Positions 15,232 to 23,647 of a DNA stretch of 43,531 nt are shown here, piece after piece; within the stretch, counting starts at the first letter, position 1, and every line of letters begins with the position of its first letter. Made by a program: the position numbers and the translations under genes. Where the stretch lies: assembly GCA_002722315.1 (NCBI GenBank), contig PBLG01000032.1:1-43531 (forward strand), given 5' to 3'. Source of the DNA: Lysobacterales bacterium. Its GTDB lineage: Bacteria; Pseudomonadota; Gammaproteobacteria; Xanthomonadales; Wenzhouxiangellaceae. The notes beneath the pieces were generated by a model. The model was not told where the DNA came from. It did not search any database and saw only the letters and a list, made by a program, of their open reading frames with translations.

Positions 15232-15638
15232 GATTTCGCGAACGTACCCACCACGAGCAGGGCGTCGACATCTCGCCACTGATCGACATGGTGTTCATCC
15301 TGCTGATCTTCTTCATGGTCTCGACGACGTTCGTCAAGGACATGAAGCTGGATCTGAACCGGCCCAGCGCGTCGACTGCCAGTGCAGCCTCGACCAAGGC
15401 GATCCGCCTTTACATCGATAACGCCGGCGACGTCTACCTCGACGGCCAGCCGGTTCGCGTCTGGGTCATCCAGAGCCGGGTGCGCGACCTGCTGGCCTCG
15501 TCGGCGTCGGGCTCGGTGCTGGTGGTGACCGACGACCAGGTGCCGGCCGGGCGGCTGGTGGAAGTGGTCGACCAGGCGCGCCGCGCCGGCGCGCAGGACG
15601 TGGGCGTGGCCACCGTCGACGAGGCCGGCGCCGGCTGA
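15228..15638 (+). CDS. exbD: ExbD/TolR biopolymer transport protein
   Basis: 136 residues, ATG overlapping the exbB stop. A short cytoplasmic N terminus is followed by one membrane helix with the motif DISPLIDMVFILLIFFMV, where Asp20 is the protonatable residue essential in ExbD. A periplasmic domain of about 95 residues ends with VVDQARRAGAQDVGVATV, as is usual in ExbD. It works with ExbB to drive TonB. The 55-bp gap to tonB contains the tonB Shine-Dalgarno. Confidence 0.88.
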   Translation: MRFRERTHHEQGVDISPLIDMVFILLIFFMVSTTFVKDMKLDLNRPSASTASAASTKAIRLYIDNAGDVYLDGQPVRVWVIQSRVRDLLASSASGSVLVVTDDQVPAGRLVEVVDQARRAGAQDVGVATVDEAGAG

Positions 15639-15693
15639 TCGCCAGAGAATTCCGCGCGGATGATCCTGCGCATATGCTTCAAGGAGAACTGAA

Positions 15694-16365
15694 ATGAGCA
15701 AGAACGCTTCTTCACCCGAACAGCCCGTTCGCCCCACCGGCGGATGGAAGCAGCTCTCGGCCGGACTGGTGTCCATGGTCTTCGGCACGGTGCTGGTGGT
15801 CGGCACGCTGCTGGTGATCAACGGCCTTTCCGAGGCGCCGGATCGCGACCAGGTCAGGACCGATACCTCGTTTGCCGTCCAGAAGCAGCAGCCGCCCCCG
15901 CCGCCGCCCAAACCGCAGCGCGAGCCGCCGCCGCGCAAGCGCTCATCGGAGCCCGCGCCGCCCATGGTCAGCCTGGACAGCTCGCTTTCCGGCATCGATT
16001 TCGGCCTGCCGGGCTTCAGCGCCTCCGACCTCAACGACCTGCAGGACCAGCTGCTGGGCGACACGCGCGACGTGGTCATGACCGACGATTCGGTCGACAG
16101 CCCGCCCCGGCCCACCTACCAGGCGCCGCTGGCTTATCCAAAGACTGCGCGTTCGAGGGGCGTCGAAGGCTACGTGGTGCTGTCGCTGCTGATCAGCGCG
16201 ACCGGCGAAATCGAAAAGGTCCAGGTGCTGGAATCCAGCCCGTCGGGCGTGTTCGAAGACGCCGCGCTCCAGGGCGTGCGCAACTGGCGCTTCGAGCCGG
16301 CCCAGTACCAGGGCCGCAACGTCAAGGTCTGGGCCCGTCAGCGGGTCCGGTTCGACCTGAGCTGA
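15694..16365 (+). CDS. tonB: TonB energy transducer (TonB2-type)
   Basis: 223 residues with AAGGAG upstream of the ATG. One membrane helix (about residues 22-45, GLVSMVFGTVLVVGTLLVIN) is followed by a proline-rich linker including six consecutive prolines, then a C-terminal TonB domain: LAYPKTARSRGVEGYVVLSL and AALQGVRNWRFEPAQYQGR. The short linker compared with classical TonB fits the TonB2 class. It should contact the TonB boxes of outer-membrane receptors, most obviously the receptor encoded two genes downstream, and perhaps the siderophore-type receptor at 32152. Confidence 0.9.
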   Translation: MSKNASSPEQPVRPTGGWKQLSAGLVSMVFGTVLVVGTLLVINGLSEAPDRDQVRTDTSFAVQKQQPPPPPPKPQREPPPRKRSSEPAPPMVSLDSSLSGIDFGLPGFSASDLNDLQDQLLGDTRDVVMTDDSVDSPPRPTYQAPLAYPKTARSRGVEGYVVLSLLISATGEIEKVQVLESSPSGVFEDAALQGVRNWRFEPAQYQGRNVKVWARQRVRFDLS

Positions 16366-16385
16366 TTCCGGAGCCGGCCCCACGC

Positions 16386-17564
16386 ATGCGCGCGTTGTTC
16401 CTTTCATTCCTCCTGGCGACCCTGGCGCTGCCGACGGTCGGCTGGAGCCAGGACGCTTCGGAGTCGCCGGCGCCGGAAGATATCGACGAACCGGTCGAAT
16501 TCCTGTCGCTGGCCGCCGTGCTGATCGGCGACGGCAACTACCAGCGCGCGCGCAACATCCTGGCCCGGGTCGATACCGCGGCCGAAGACGTCGACCTGGC
16601 CCGGTATCACACGCTGGCAGGCCTGGTCGCACTGAACCTGGACGAGCTGCCGCTGGCCGCCACGGAATTCGAGGACGCCCTCGCCGCCGGCCAGGACCAG
16701 CCGGTCGTCTGGTTGTACCTGGCGCAGGCGTATTTCGGCCAGCAACTGTACGACAAGACCCTGAATGCGCTGGACAACGCCGGGCCGGAGAACACGCGTG
16801 TGCCCTCGGTGTTCCTGATGCGCGCCCAGGCCCACTGGCAGCTCCAGAACTACGCCGAGGCCTGGCGCGTGTTGGGCGAAGGTCGAGAAACGTTCCCGGA
16901 CCGAGCCGGCGACTTCGCGCGCAGGCAGGTGTTCCTGCTGGTCGACCAGGGGCTTTACCAGGAAGCTGCCGACCAGGGGCTGCAGTTCCTCGAAGGCGGT
17001 CTGGCCAGCAGCGACGACGCGGTGGCCATCGGCAACGCCCTGCGCGAGACCGGGCAGTACCAGCAGGCCGCGGTCATACTCGAAAAGGCCAGGCTTTCGG
17101 CGCCGGACAATGTGATGCTGGGCAAGGTCCTGTCGCATGTTTATCTCGACCAGGGACGTGAACTGGCGGCGGCCGACGTGATGCGGACCACCGCGCTGTA
17201 CGACAACAGCCTGGCCTCGGATGCCGCCGAGCTCTACAAGCGCGCCGGATGGCTGATCCAGGCGCTTTCGCTCAACGCGCAGATCATCGACCAGCCCAAG
17301 AAACTCAAGCAGCGCCTGGCGATCTTCCTCGAACTCAATCGGTTCGAGCAGGCCGCCGGCATGGAGCAGGACCTGGCGCGCGTCGGGCTCCTGGGCGACG
17401 AGGATATTCGCTACGCGTTGGCTTATGCGTTGTTCAAGTCGGGTGACTTCGAGCGGGCCGAGCAACATCTCCAGCAACTCACCCGCAGCGACCTGTTCCG
17501 CCGAGCCGTGGAACTTCGCCGGGCCATGGAGCAGTGCGCCGAAAGCCCCTGGATGTGCGGTTGA
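16386..17564 (+). CDS. Periplasmic TPR-repeat protein of the TonB2-type operon
   Basis: 392 residues from the ATG at 16386. A signal peptide ends at about residue 22 (TVGWSQ), so it is exported. The remainder is alpha-helical and repetitive, with TPR-like units such as ARYHTLAGLVALNLDELPLA, VWLYLAQAYFGQQLYDKTL, VFLMRAQAHWQLQNYAEAW and AIGNALRETGQYQQAAVIL, continuing to ALAYALFKSGDFERAEQHL. A TPR gene follows tonB2 in Vibrio operons of this type, so position supports a role in assembling the TonB system. Two Cys residues near the C terminus may form a disulfide. It ends 4 bp before the receptor start. Confidence 0.8.
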   Translation: MRALFLSFLLATLALPTVGWSQDASESPAPEDIDEPVEFLSLAAVLIGDGNYQRARNILARVDTAAEDVDLARYHTLAGLVALNLDELPLAATEFEDALAAGQDQPVVWLYLAQAYFGQQLYDKTLNALDNAGPENTRVPSVFLMRAQAHWQLQNYAEAWRVLGEGRETFPDRAGDFARRQVFLLVDQGLYQEAADQGLQFLEGGLASSDDAVAIGNALRETGQYQQAAVILEKARLSAPDNVMLGKVLSHVYLDQGRELAAADVMRTTALYDNSLASDAAELYKRAGWLIQALSLNAQIIDQPKKLKQRLAIFLELNRFEQAAGMEQDLARVGLLGDEDIRYALAYALFKSGDFERAEQHLQQLTRSDLFRRAVELRRAMEQCAESPWMCG

Positions 17565-17568
17565 ACCC

Positions 17569-20500
17569 ATGAGAGATTCCCTTCTTACACGAGCGGGCCT
17601 GCTGCTCGGCCTGCTGCTCATGGTCGCCGGCATCGCGATCACGCCGCTGGTCCAGGCCCAGGCCGCCGCAGACGCGGCGCACGATGCGGTCGTCGAACCC
17701 GCGCAACTCGAGGTTGTCGTGTTCGAGGGCGGCCGACCGGTCAACGACCTGATCGTCCGCTTCGACCAGGTCACCGGCCGAACCGAGAACGGCATCTGGC
17801 GCGCGACGGTCGACCCGTCGGCCGACCGCCTGACCATCTTCGACAACGCCCAGGTCCTGACCGCGCTGCCGATGACGCTGCGTCCCGGCGAGATCGTCCA
17901 GGTCATCGTCACACTGGAAGGGCCGGAAAGACGAGCCATGGTCAGCATCGAGAGCTCCTACGGCGAGTCACAGGCCGAGATGGGCACGACGGCGCCGGCC
18001 GGCGGGTCGGATGCCGAGCAAGGCAGCGGCATGCTCACCGGGCGCGTGGTTTCCACCGAAGACGGCGCGCCGATCGCCGATGCCCGGGTGTTCATTTCCG
18101 GCACCCCGGTCGAGCTGCGCACCGACGCCGACGGCCGCTTCGAGGCCGAAGTGCCGGCAGGCGAATACGCCGTGTCGGTGCTGCACGCGGAATTCGCCAC
18201 CCGCACCGTCGACGGCGTGGGCATTGCGGCCGACGAAACCACCGAGCGCAACTTCGAACTGCCGCCGGCCGGGCTCGAACTGGCCGAGTTCGTGGTCATC
18301 GAGCCGTTCATCGAGGGCAGCCTTTCGTCGGTCATCGACGAGCAGCGCCAGACCGCCAGCGTGGCCAACGTGCTCGGCGCCGAGCAGATTTCGCGTTCCG
18401 GCGACAGCGACGCCGGCAGCGCCCTGGCGCGCGTGACCGGCCTGACGCTGGTCGACGGGCAGTTCATCTTCATTCGCGGACTGGGCGAACGTTATTCGTC
18501 CACGCTGCTCAACGGCGCCAACGTTCCCAGTCCCGACCCGACGCGCAAGGTGGTGCCGCTGGACCTGTTTCCGACCGGCGTTATCCGGTCGATCCTGGTG
18601 CAGAAAGGCTACTCGCCCGACATGCCCGGAGACTTTGGGGGCGGGGCGGTGGAAATTCGCACCCGCGGCATTCCGGAAGAGGATTTTTTCTCGATCGAAA
18701 TCTCCGGCGGCTACCGGGAAGGCACGACCTTCGAGAAGGGCCTGACCTACGATGGCGGCGATCGCGACTTCAGCGGCTTTGACGACGGCACGCGAGCGCT
18801 GCCCGGCCCCGTTGTCGATGCGACTGCGGACGGCACGCAATTGCCCGGTGTGGCCAACTTCTTCAATCCCGACGGCATCACCGAAGAAGAGTTGGAAGCG
18901 CTGGGCGAGTCGTTCTCGAACAACTACGACATCGATCGAAAGGAAATCGGTCCCGATCGAGGCGTCTCGATAGAGGGCGGCAAGCGATTCCGGTTCGGCG
19001 ACGACTTCAGCGCCGGCATCACCGGCTCGATTCTCTGGGACGATTCGTGGCGCTCCCGGACCGAGCAGCGCAATACCTTCATTCCGCTGGGTGACGGTTC
19101 GCTTCGACCCAACGACAACTTCACCATCGAACGCACGACGCGCACCGTGGGCCTCAGCGGATTTCTGACCGGCGGCGTGAACTGGGCGGACCTGCACGAG
19201 CTGAACCTGACATCCATGATCCTGCGCCAGACCGAGGACGAAACCACCAGCCAGGTGGGTTTCAACCTGGACGAGGACGGGATCATCAAGTTCAACCAGC
19301 TCGAGTGGCAGGAAAGACAGCTGATCGCCAACCAGGCCGAGGGCAGTCACGTGTTTCCGGTCCTGAACGGCACGCGGCTCGAATGGGATTACTCCGAGTC
19401 CCGAGCGGCGCTGGATACCCCCGATACGCGACGCTACCGCTTCGATCCGGACGAGCAAGCCGAGTTCATCTTTTCGCGGCGTGCGGACTCCAATGTCCGT
19501 CGATTCACCGAACTGGACGACCGCGCAGTGGATTTCGGCGGCGACCTGTTTCTGCCGTTTTCGCTTGCCCGCGATCTTTTTGTGGGTGAGCTCAGCGGCG
19601 GATATCGCAACCTGGAAAAGAACCGGGAGTCTTTCATCCGGCGCTTTACCTTCGAGGATATTTCGAACCTGAGCTTCGAACAGCGGCGCGAGCAGTCGCT
19701 GGAGGATATCTTCACGCCGGAAAACATCGGGCCGGACGGCGTTTCGTTGCTGGAGATCACGCGCGACACCGATACCTATACGGCATCGCTGGATGTCGAG
19801 GCGTTCTACGGCAACCTGGACGTCACGATCGCCGACACGATCCGGCTGGCCGGTGGCGTGCGTGTCGAAGACTGGAGCCAGGACGTCACGACCTTTGCAC
19901 TGTTCAACCCGAATGCGCCGCCTGTCGTCTCGACGCTGGGCAACGAAGATCTTTTTCCCGCTGCATCGCTCACGTGGCTGATCACCGATCGCCAGCAATT
20001 GAGATTCAGCTTTGCCGAAACCATCATCAGGCCGGACTTCAAGGAGCTCTCGCCCGCACCGTTCACCGATCCGGTGCTGGAGCGGGAAGTCATCGGCAAT
20101 GCCGAGCTGGTGCCGTCGGACGTGACGCATTACGACCTGCGCTGGGAATTCTATCCTTCGGCCAGCGAGTTGCTGTCGGTAGGCGTCTTCTACAAGCTCA
20201 TCGATCGGCCGATCGAGCTTACCGTGCAGTCGGGTGTGGAACAGCGCCTGAGTTATGCCAACGCCGCCGAGGCCGAGAACTTCGGCGTCGAATTCGAGGG
20301 TCGCAAGACGCTCGGAGATGTCGGCCGCTGGTTCGACCGCGAAGATCTTTTCAATCGCTTCTATGTCGCGGGTAATTTTTCCGTCATCGAGTCGGATATC
20401 ACGATCGACCCCGAGGATCGCGGAATCCTGACTTCGGAGTCGCGCCCGCTGCAGGGCCAGTCGCCGTTGATCGTCAATTTCCAGGCCGGCTACGACGATC

Positions 20501-20772
20501 CCGAACGCGGCATAGAGGCAACCGTGCTTTACAACTTCGTCGGCGAGCGAATCGTGGAGGTCGGCGTTCTCGGCGCGCCCGACAAGAAGGAGCAGGGCAC
20601 CGGCGAGCTGGATTTCGTGTTCCGCTGGCGCATCGATGACCATCTTTCATTCAAGGCCAAGTTCGGCAACCTGCTCGATACCGAATTCCGGATCAAGCAG
20701 GGGATCGAGACGACCCAGCAGTACAAGAACGGTCGAACGATGAGCCTCGGATTGCGCTACGACTTCCTGTAA
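17569..20772 (+). CDS. TonB-dependent outer-membrane receptor with carboxypeptidase-regulatory-like domain
   Basis: 1067 residues from the ATG at 17569. Domains in order: signal peptide (to about residue 32, PLVQAQA); a beta-rich domain of about 90 residues that I do not recognise (around FEGGRPVNDLIVRFDQVTG); a carboxypeptidase-regulatory-like domain (GRVVSTEDGAPIADARVFI, about residues 155-230); a possible TonB box LAEFVVIEP; a plug (GLTLVDGQFIFIRGLGERY and KGYSPDMPGDFGGGAVEI); and a beta-barrel to the C terminus, which ends in the aromatic-rich strand GLRYDFL. Large carbohydrate- or phosphoester-type receptors have this layout. It sits in the TonB operon itself, and the upstream Pho-box-like element suggests uptake of a phosphorus source. 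The ligand is unknown. Confidence 0.85.
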   Translation: MRDSLLTRAGLLLGLLLMVAGIAITPLVQAQAAADAAHDAVVEPAQLEVVVFEGGRPVNDLIVRFDQVTGRTENGIWRATVDPSADRLTIFDNAQVLTALPMTLRPGEIVQVIVTLEGPERRAMVSIESSYGESQAEMGTTAPAGGSDAEQGSGMLTGRVVSTEDGAPIADARVFISGTPVELRTDADGRFEAEVPAGEYAVSVLHAEFATRTVDGVGIAADETTERNFELPPAGLELAEFVVIEPFIEGSLSSVIDEQRQTASVANVLGAEQISRSGDSDAGSALARVTGLTLVDGQFIFIRGLGERYSSTLLNGANVPSPDPTRKVVPLDLFPTGVIRSILVQKGYSPDMPGDFGGGAVEIRTRGIPEEDFFSIEISGGYREGTTFEKGLTYDGGDRDFSGFDDGTRALPGPVVDATADGTQLPGVANFFNPDGITEEELEALGESFSNNYDIDRKEIGPDRGVSIEGGKRFRFGDDFSAGITGSILWDDSWRSRTEQRNTFIPLGDGSLRPNDNFTIERTTRTVGLSGFLTGGVNWADLHELNLTSMILRQTEDETTSQVGFNLDEDGIIKFNQLEWQERQLIANQAEGSHVFPVLNGTRLEWDYSESRAALDTPDTRRYRFDPDEQAEFIFSRRADSNVRRFTELDDRAVDFGGDLFLPFSLARDLFVGELSGGYRNLEKNRESFIRRFTFEDISNLSFEQRREQSLEDIFTPENIGPDGVSLLEITRDTDTYTASLDVEAFYGNLDVTIADTIRLAGGVRVEDWSQDVTTFALFNPNAPPVVSTLGNEDLFPAASLTWLITDRQQLRFSFAETIIRPDFKELSPAPFTDPVLEREVIGNAELVPSDVTHYDLRWEFYPSASELLSVGVFYKLIDRPIELTVQSGVEQRLSYANAAEAENFGVEFEGRKTLGDVGRWFDREDLFNRFYVAGNFSVIESDITIDPEDRGILTSESRPLQGQSPLIVNFQAGYDDPERGIEATVLYNFVGERIVEVGVLGAPDKKEQGTGELDFVFRWRIDDHLSFKAKFGNLLDTEFRIKQGIETTQQYKNGRTMSLGLRYDFL

Positions 20773-20779
20773 CGCGGCG

Positions 20780-20797
20780 TTGTCACGAATCTGAAAC
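20780..20797 (+). promoter_or_regulatory. Candidate Pho box before the beta-helix gene
   Basis: TTGTCAC and CTGAAAC are separated by GAAT, again an 11-bp period, with 13 of 18 positions matching the PhoB consensus CTGTCATAAATCTGACAC. It lies just after the receptor stop and 110 bp before the secreted beta-helix gene. The spacing to any -10-like hexamer is not ideal. Confidence 0.45.
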
Positions 20798-20907
20798 CCC
20801 CGCTTCATTTGCCTGAAATCGAGCGTCCCTATCCTTGCTTCTGTCGTGGCTCGACACGGCCGGCTCAGATCCGGTCCAAATCATTCACTAGCAAGAGGTT
20901 GCTCATC

Positions 20908-22593
20908 ATGTTCAAGCAATTCACCCGTAACGCGATGGCGCTTGCGGTCGGTGCCGGTATGCTCGGCTCGGCCAATGCGTTCGTCGTCAACGATACGTTT
21001 TCCGGTAACTGGGGCGAGGGCGGCGGTGCAAGCCGCGGGCTCATCATCGATATCCTGGAGAACAGCCCGGCGGCCGGCGATTTCGCGCCCGGCGTGCTGG
21101 TTCAGTGGTTCACCTATCGCGACGGCGAGCCGGTCTGGCTGCTTTCCGACGTTCCGGCGATCGATCCCAACAGCAATTCGGCGGAGCTCACATTCTTCGA
21201 ATTCTCCGGCGGCACCTTCGGCCCGCCCGGCATCGGCAACCCGAGCAGCGTTGTCTGGGGTACCGCAACGCTGACGTTCAACAGCTGCGGCAACGCGGTG
21301 CTCGACTACGACGGGATCGACGGCGCTGGCGTCATCGACACCTTCTCGAACATCACCGCACAGCAGTGCGTGGTCGACGAAGTAGCCTCGGACTGCCCTG
21401 ATTTCTCGGTCGACTCCGGCATCCCCGGATCCTGCATCATCGGCGGCACGCCGATCACCAACGACATCACGTTGACCAACGAAATCACCTGGTTGATCCA
21501 GGGCCAGTTCGTGGTGGCCGACGGCGGTTCCGTGACCATCGAGCCGAACACCGAACTGGTCGGCGGTACGCTGGGCGATACCGACACCTTCGTCGTGCAG
21601 CAGGGCGGCAAGGTCTTCGCCGAAGGCACGGCGGCCAACCCGATCGTCATGCGCGGTCCGCAGGCACAGGGTCGCGGTGAATGGGGCGGCCTGGTGATCA
21701 ACGGCTTCGCTCCGATCAACGGCTGCGCCGACGGCGTCGATCCCTGCACCGCGCAGGGTGAAGGCAACTCCGGTACTTACGGCGGCAACGACCCGCACGA
21801 CAACAGCGGCGTGCTTCGCTACGTCGTCGTGGCCAATGCCGGCATCCTGTTCAACGAAGAGAACGAGTTGAACGGCATCGCGTTCCAGGGCGTGGGTGAC
21901 GGCACCACCGTCGAATATGTCCAGGTGCACCTGAACTCCGACGATGGCGTCGAATTCTTCGGCGGCACGGTCAACGCCAAGTACCTGGTGCTCACCGGCA
22001 TCGGTGACGACAGCCTCGACTGGACGCAGGGCTGGCAGGGTCGCGTTCAGTACCTGGTGGCCAAGCAGTACACCGACGACGGCGACCAGGGGATCGAGGG
22101 CGACAACAACGGCGACGCCAACGACTCGCTGCCGCGTGCGCTGCCGGTGCTGGCCAACATGACCTTTGTCGGCAACAGCAATACCGACATCGGCTGGCTG
22201 ATTCGCGAAGGCACGGGTGTGAACATCGCCAACTCCATCGCCACCGGTTTCGGCGAATCCTGCCTGGATATCGACCAGCAGTCGACCTTCGACAACGAAG
22301 AAAACCTGTCTATCGTCAACAGCATTGTGGGCAACTGCGCCACGTCCTTCTCTGACGAAGCAGGCGACCCGTTCGTGGTTTCCGACTGGTTCCTCGGCCA
22401 GGCCGGCAACCTCGACACCGACCCGCTGCTGAACAACTACGCGCCGACGTCGGCTTCCCCGGCGCTCAACATCGGAAACGTTCCGTTTACCGACGCGTTC
22501 TTCGACAATGTCGATTTCGCCGGCGCGATTCGCAGCGCCGACACCGACTGGACGCAGGGCTGGACGGTCGGACTCGACCGCGACGCACCGTAA
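20908..22593 (+). CDS. Secreted right-handed beta-helix protein
   Basis: 561 residues from the ATG at 20908 (AGAGG at 20894-20898 upstream). A signal peptide ends near residue 23 (GSANAF). A first beta domain, about residues 24-150, contains FSGNWGEGGGASRGLIIDIL, VLVQWFTYRDGEPVWLL and WGTATLTFNSCGN. It resembles a domain I recall from many secreted Xanthomonadales proteins. The rest is repetitive Asn/Gly/Asp-rich beta strands typical of parallel beta-helix proteins (GKVFAEGTAANPIVMRGPQ, GEWGGLVINGFAPINGC, TVEYVQVHLNSDDGVEFFGG). Six or more Cys suggest disulfides. DWTQGW occurs twice. No catalytic motif was recognised. Its position after a TonB-dependent receptor suggests capture of a polymeric substrate. 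Confidence 0.75.
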   Translation: MFKQFTRNAMALAVGAGMLGSANAFVVNDTFSGNWGEGGGASRGLIIDILENSPAAGDFAPGVLVQWFTYRDGEPVWLLSDVPAIDPNSNSAELTFFEFSGGTFGPPGIGNPSSVVWGTATLTFNSCGNAVLDYDGIDGAGVIDTFSNITAQQCVVDEVASDCPDFSVDSGIPGSCIIGGTPITNDITLTNEITWLIQGQFVVADGGSVTIEPNTELVGGTLGDTDTFVVQQGGKVFAEGTAANPIVMRGPQAQGRGEWGGLVINGFAPINGCADGVDPCTAQGEGNSGTYGGNDPHDNSGVLRYVVVANAGILFNEENELNGIAFQGVGDGTTVEYVQVHLNSDDGVEFFGGTVNAKYLVLTGIGDDSLDWTQGWQGRVQYLVAKQYTDDGDQGIEGDNNGDANDSLPRALPVLANMTFVGNSNTDIGWLIREGTGVNIANSIATGFGESCLDIDQQSTFDNEENLSIVNSIVGNCATSFSDEAGDPFVVSDWFLGQAGNLDTDPLLNNYAPTSASPALNIGNVPFTDAFFDNVDFAGAIRSADTDWTQGWTVGLDRDAP

Positions 22594-22603
22594 CAGAGGG
22601 TTG

Positions 22604-22623
22604 ACCTCGTCGATCGACGAGGT
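22604..22623. repeat. Perfect 20-bp palindrome
   Basis: ACCTCGTCGATCGACGAGGT is a perfect palindrome 10 bp after the beta-helix stop. It may stabilise the 3' end of the mRNA or be a regulator site; the terminator follows directly. Confidence 0.8.
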
Positions 22624-22637
22624 GAACTGAAAAACAG

Positions 22638-22668
22638 GCGGCGCTGCTTCGGCAGCGCCGCTTTTTTT
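22638..22668 (+). terminator. Intrinsic terminator of the beta-helix gene
   Basis: A 10-bp GC-rich stem (22638-22647 with 22652-22661) closed by a TTCG tetraloop is followed by seven T residues. It ends plus-strand transcription just before the converging ABC ATPase gene. Confidence 0.92.
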
Positions 22669-22674
22669 ATTCTC

Positions 22675-23481
22675 TCAGGCGTTGCCCGCCCCGCCCGCCA
22701 CCGCGAAAACCGTCTGCCGCTGGTCCGAAATCGCGCGAATCTCGCATTCGAACAGCCGACTCAGCCGCTCGGCGGTGAGCATTCCGGAGGTCGGTCCGTA
22801 TTCCCAGCGCCCGTCGCCGAACAGCATCAGCACGTCGGTGCAATAGCAGGTGGCCAGGTTCACGTCGTGCAGCGCGATCACCTGGCAACGCCGCTGCCGG
22901 TGCACGCGCAGCCAGAGCCGGTCGAGGATGGCGACCTGGCGCGCCGGATCGAGATGGTTGGTCGGCTCGTCGAGCAGCATCACCGCCGGGTCCTGGGCCA
23001 GCACCGTCGCCAGCGCCAGTCGCCGCTGCTCGCCGCCCGAAAGCTCGCGGCAGGACCTCTCGGCCAGCGCATCCAGGCCGACGTCTTCCAGCGCCTTTCT
23101 TGCCGTATCGATATCCGCAGCCGATTCGCGTCCCAGCGTGCCGATATGCGGATGGCGGCCGCTCAAGGCCACTTCCAGCGCGCTGGCGTCGAACGCGAAC
23201 CGGGTGTTCTGCGTCAGCATCCCCAGCCCGCGGGCGATCTCGCGGCGCGGAAGCCGCGCCATGTCCCGCCCGTCGAGCGAAACGGTCCCTGCATCCTTGC
23301 CCCGAACCCCCGCCAGCGCCAGCAACAGCGTCGTCTTGCCCACCCCGTTGGGCCCCAGGATCCCGATCGACTGCCCGGCCGAAACCTCCAGGTCCAGCGA
23401 ATCCACGACCCGTTGCCCGCCGATGGAGACGCAAAGATCCCGGCACTCGAGGATCGGTTCATGCGTGGATGACTCAATCAT
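22675..23481 (-). CDS. ABC transporter ATP-binding protein, FecE/BtuD type
   Basis: 268 residues from the ATG at 23481. The Walker A motif is GPNGVGKTT, the signature is LSGGEQRR, Walker B is VMLLDEPTNHLD and the H-loop is ALHDVN, all in order, so it should be an active ATPase. It belongs to the metal-siderophore/cobalamin importer branch and pairs with the FecCD permease encoded upstream. The frame stays open to 23616, but that extension is mostly the inverted repeat at 23522-23633, so the inner ATG is preferred. No substrate-binding protein gene is adjacent, so iron-siderophore, haem or cobalamin cannot be told apart. Confidence 0.88.
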   Translation of the reverse strand: MIESSTHEPILECRDLCVSIGGQRVVDSLDLEVSAGQSIGILGPNGVGKTTLLLALAGVRGKDAGTVSLDGRDMARLPRREIARGLGMLTQNTRFAFDASALEVALSGRHPHIGTLGRESAADIDTARKALEDVGLDALAERSCRELSGGEQRRLALATVLAQDPAVMLLDEPTNHLDPARQVAILDRLWLRVHRQRRCQVIALHDVNLATCYCTDVLMLFGDGRWEYGPTSGMLTAERLSRLFECEIRAISDQRQTVFAVAGGAGNA

Positions 23482-23521
23482 CGCTGAAGCCACTGTGGAC
23501 GCACGGGAAAGACGCTTTTCA

Positions 23522-23633
23522 GCCGCGGATGAACGCGGATGAACACTGATAAAACAGATGATTGCCCGTGCAGTTTCAAAGCATATCCAGCCTTTCTTGG
23601 GTTTATCCGTGTCCATCCGCGCCCATCCGCGGC
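23522..23633. repeat. Inverted repeat with 32-bp arms between ABC permease and ATPase genes
   Basis: Arms at 23522-23553 and 23602-23633 are reverse complements with four mismatches; each holds two GCGGATG-type units and ends GATAAA. The spacer is 48 bp. Sequences resembling this GCGGATGAACAC element are scattered between genes of many proteobacteria (recalled). It splits an otherwise compact transporter operon. Confidence 0.8.
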
Positions 23634-23647
23634 AAAAAAAGCTTTTC

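Noticed and set aside
17968..20643. Long open frame (891 codons) antisense to the TonB-dependent receptor
   Set aside because: It mirrors the codon pattern of a clearly real receptor gene, has no family features and is typical of antisense frames in GC-rich DNA.
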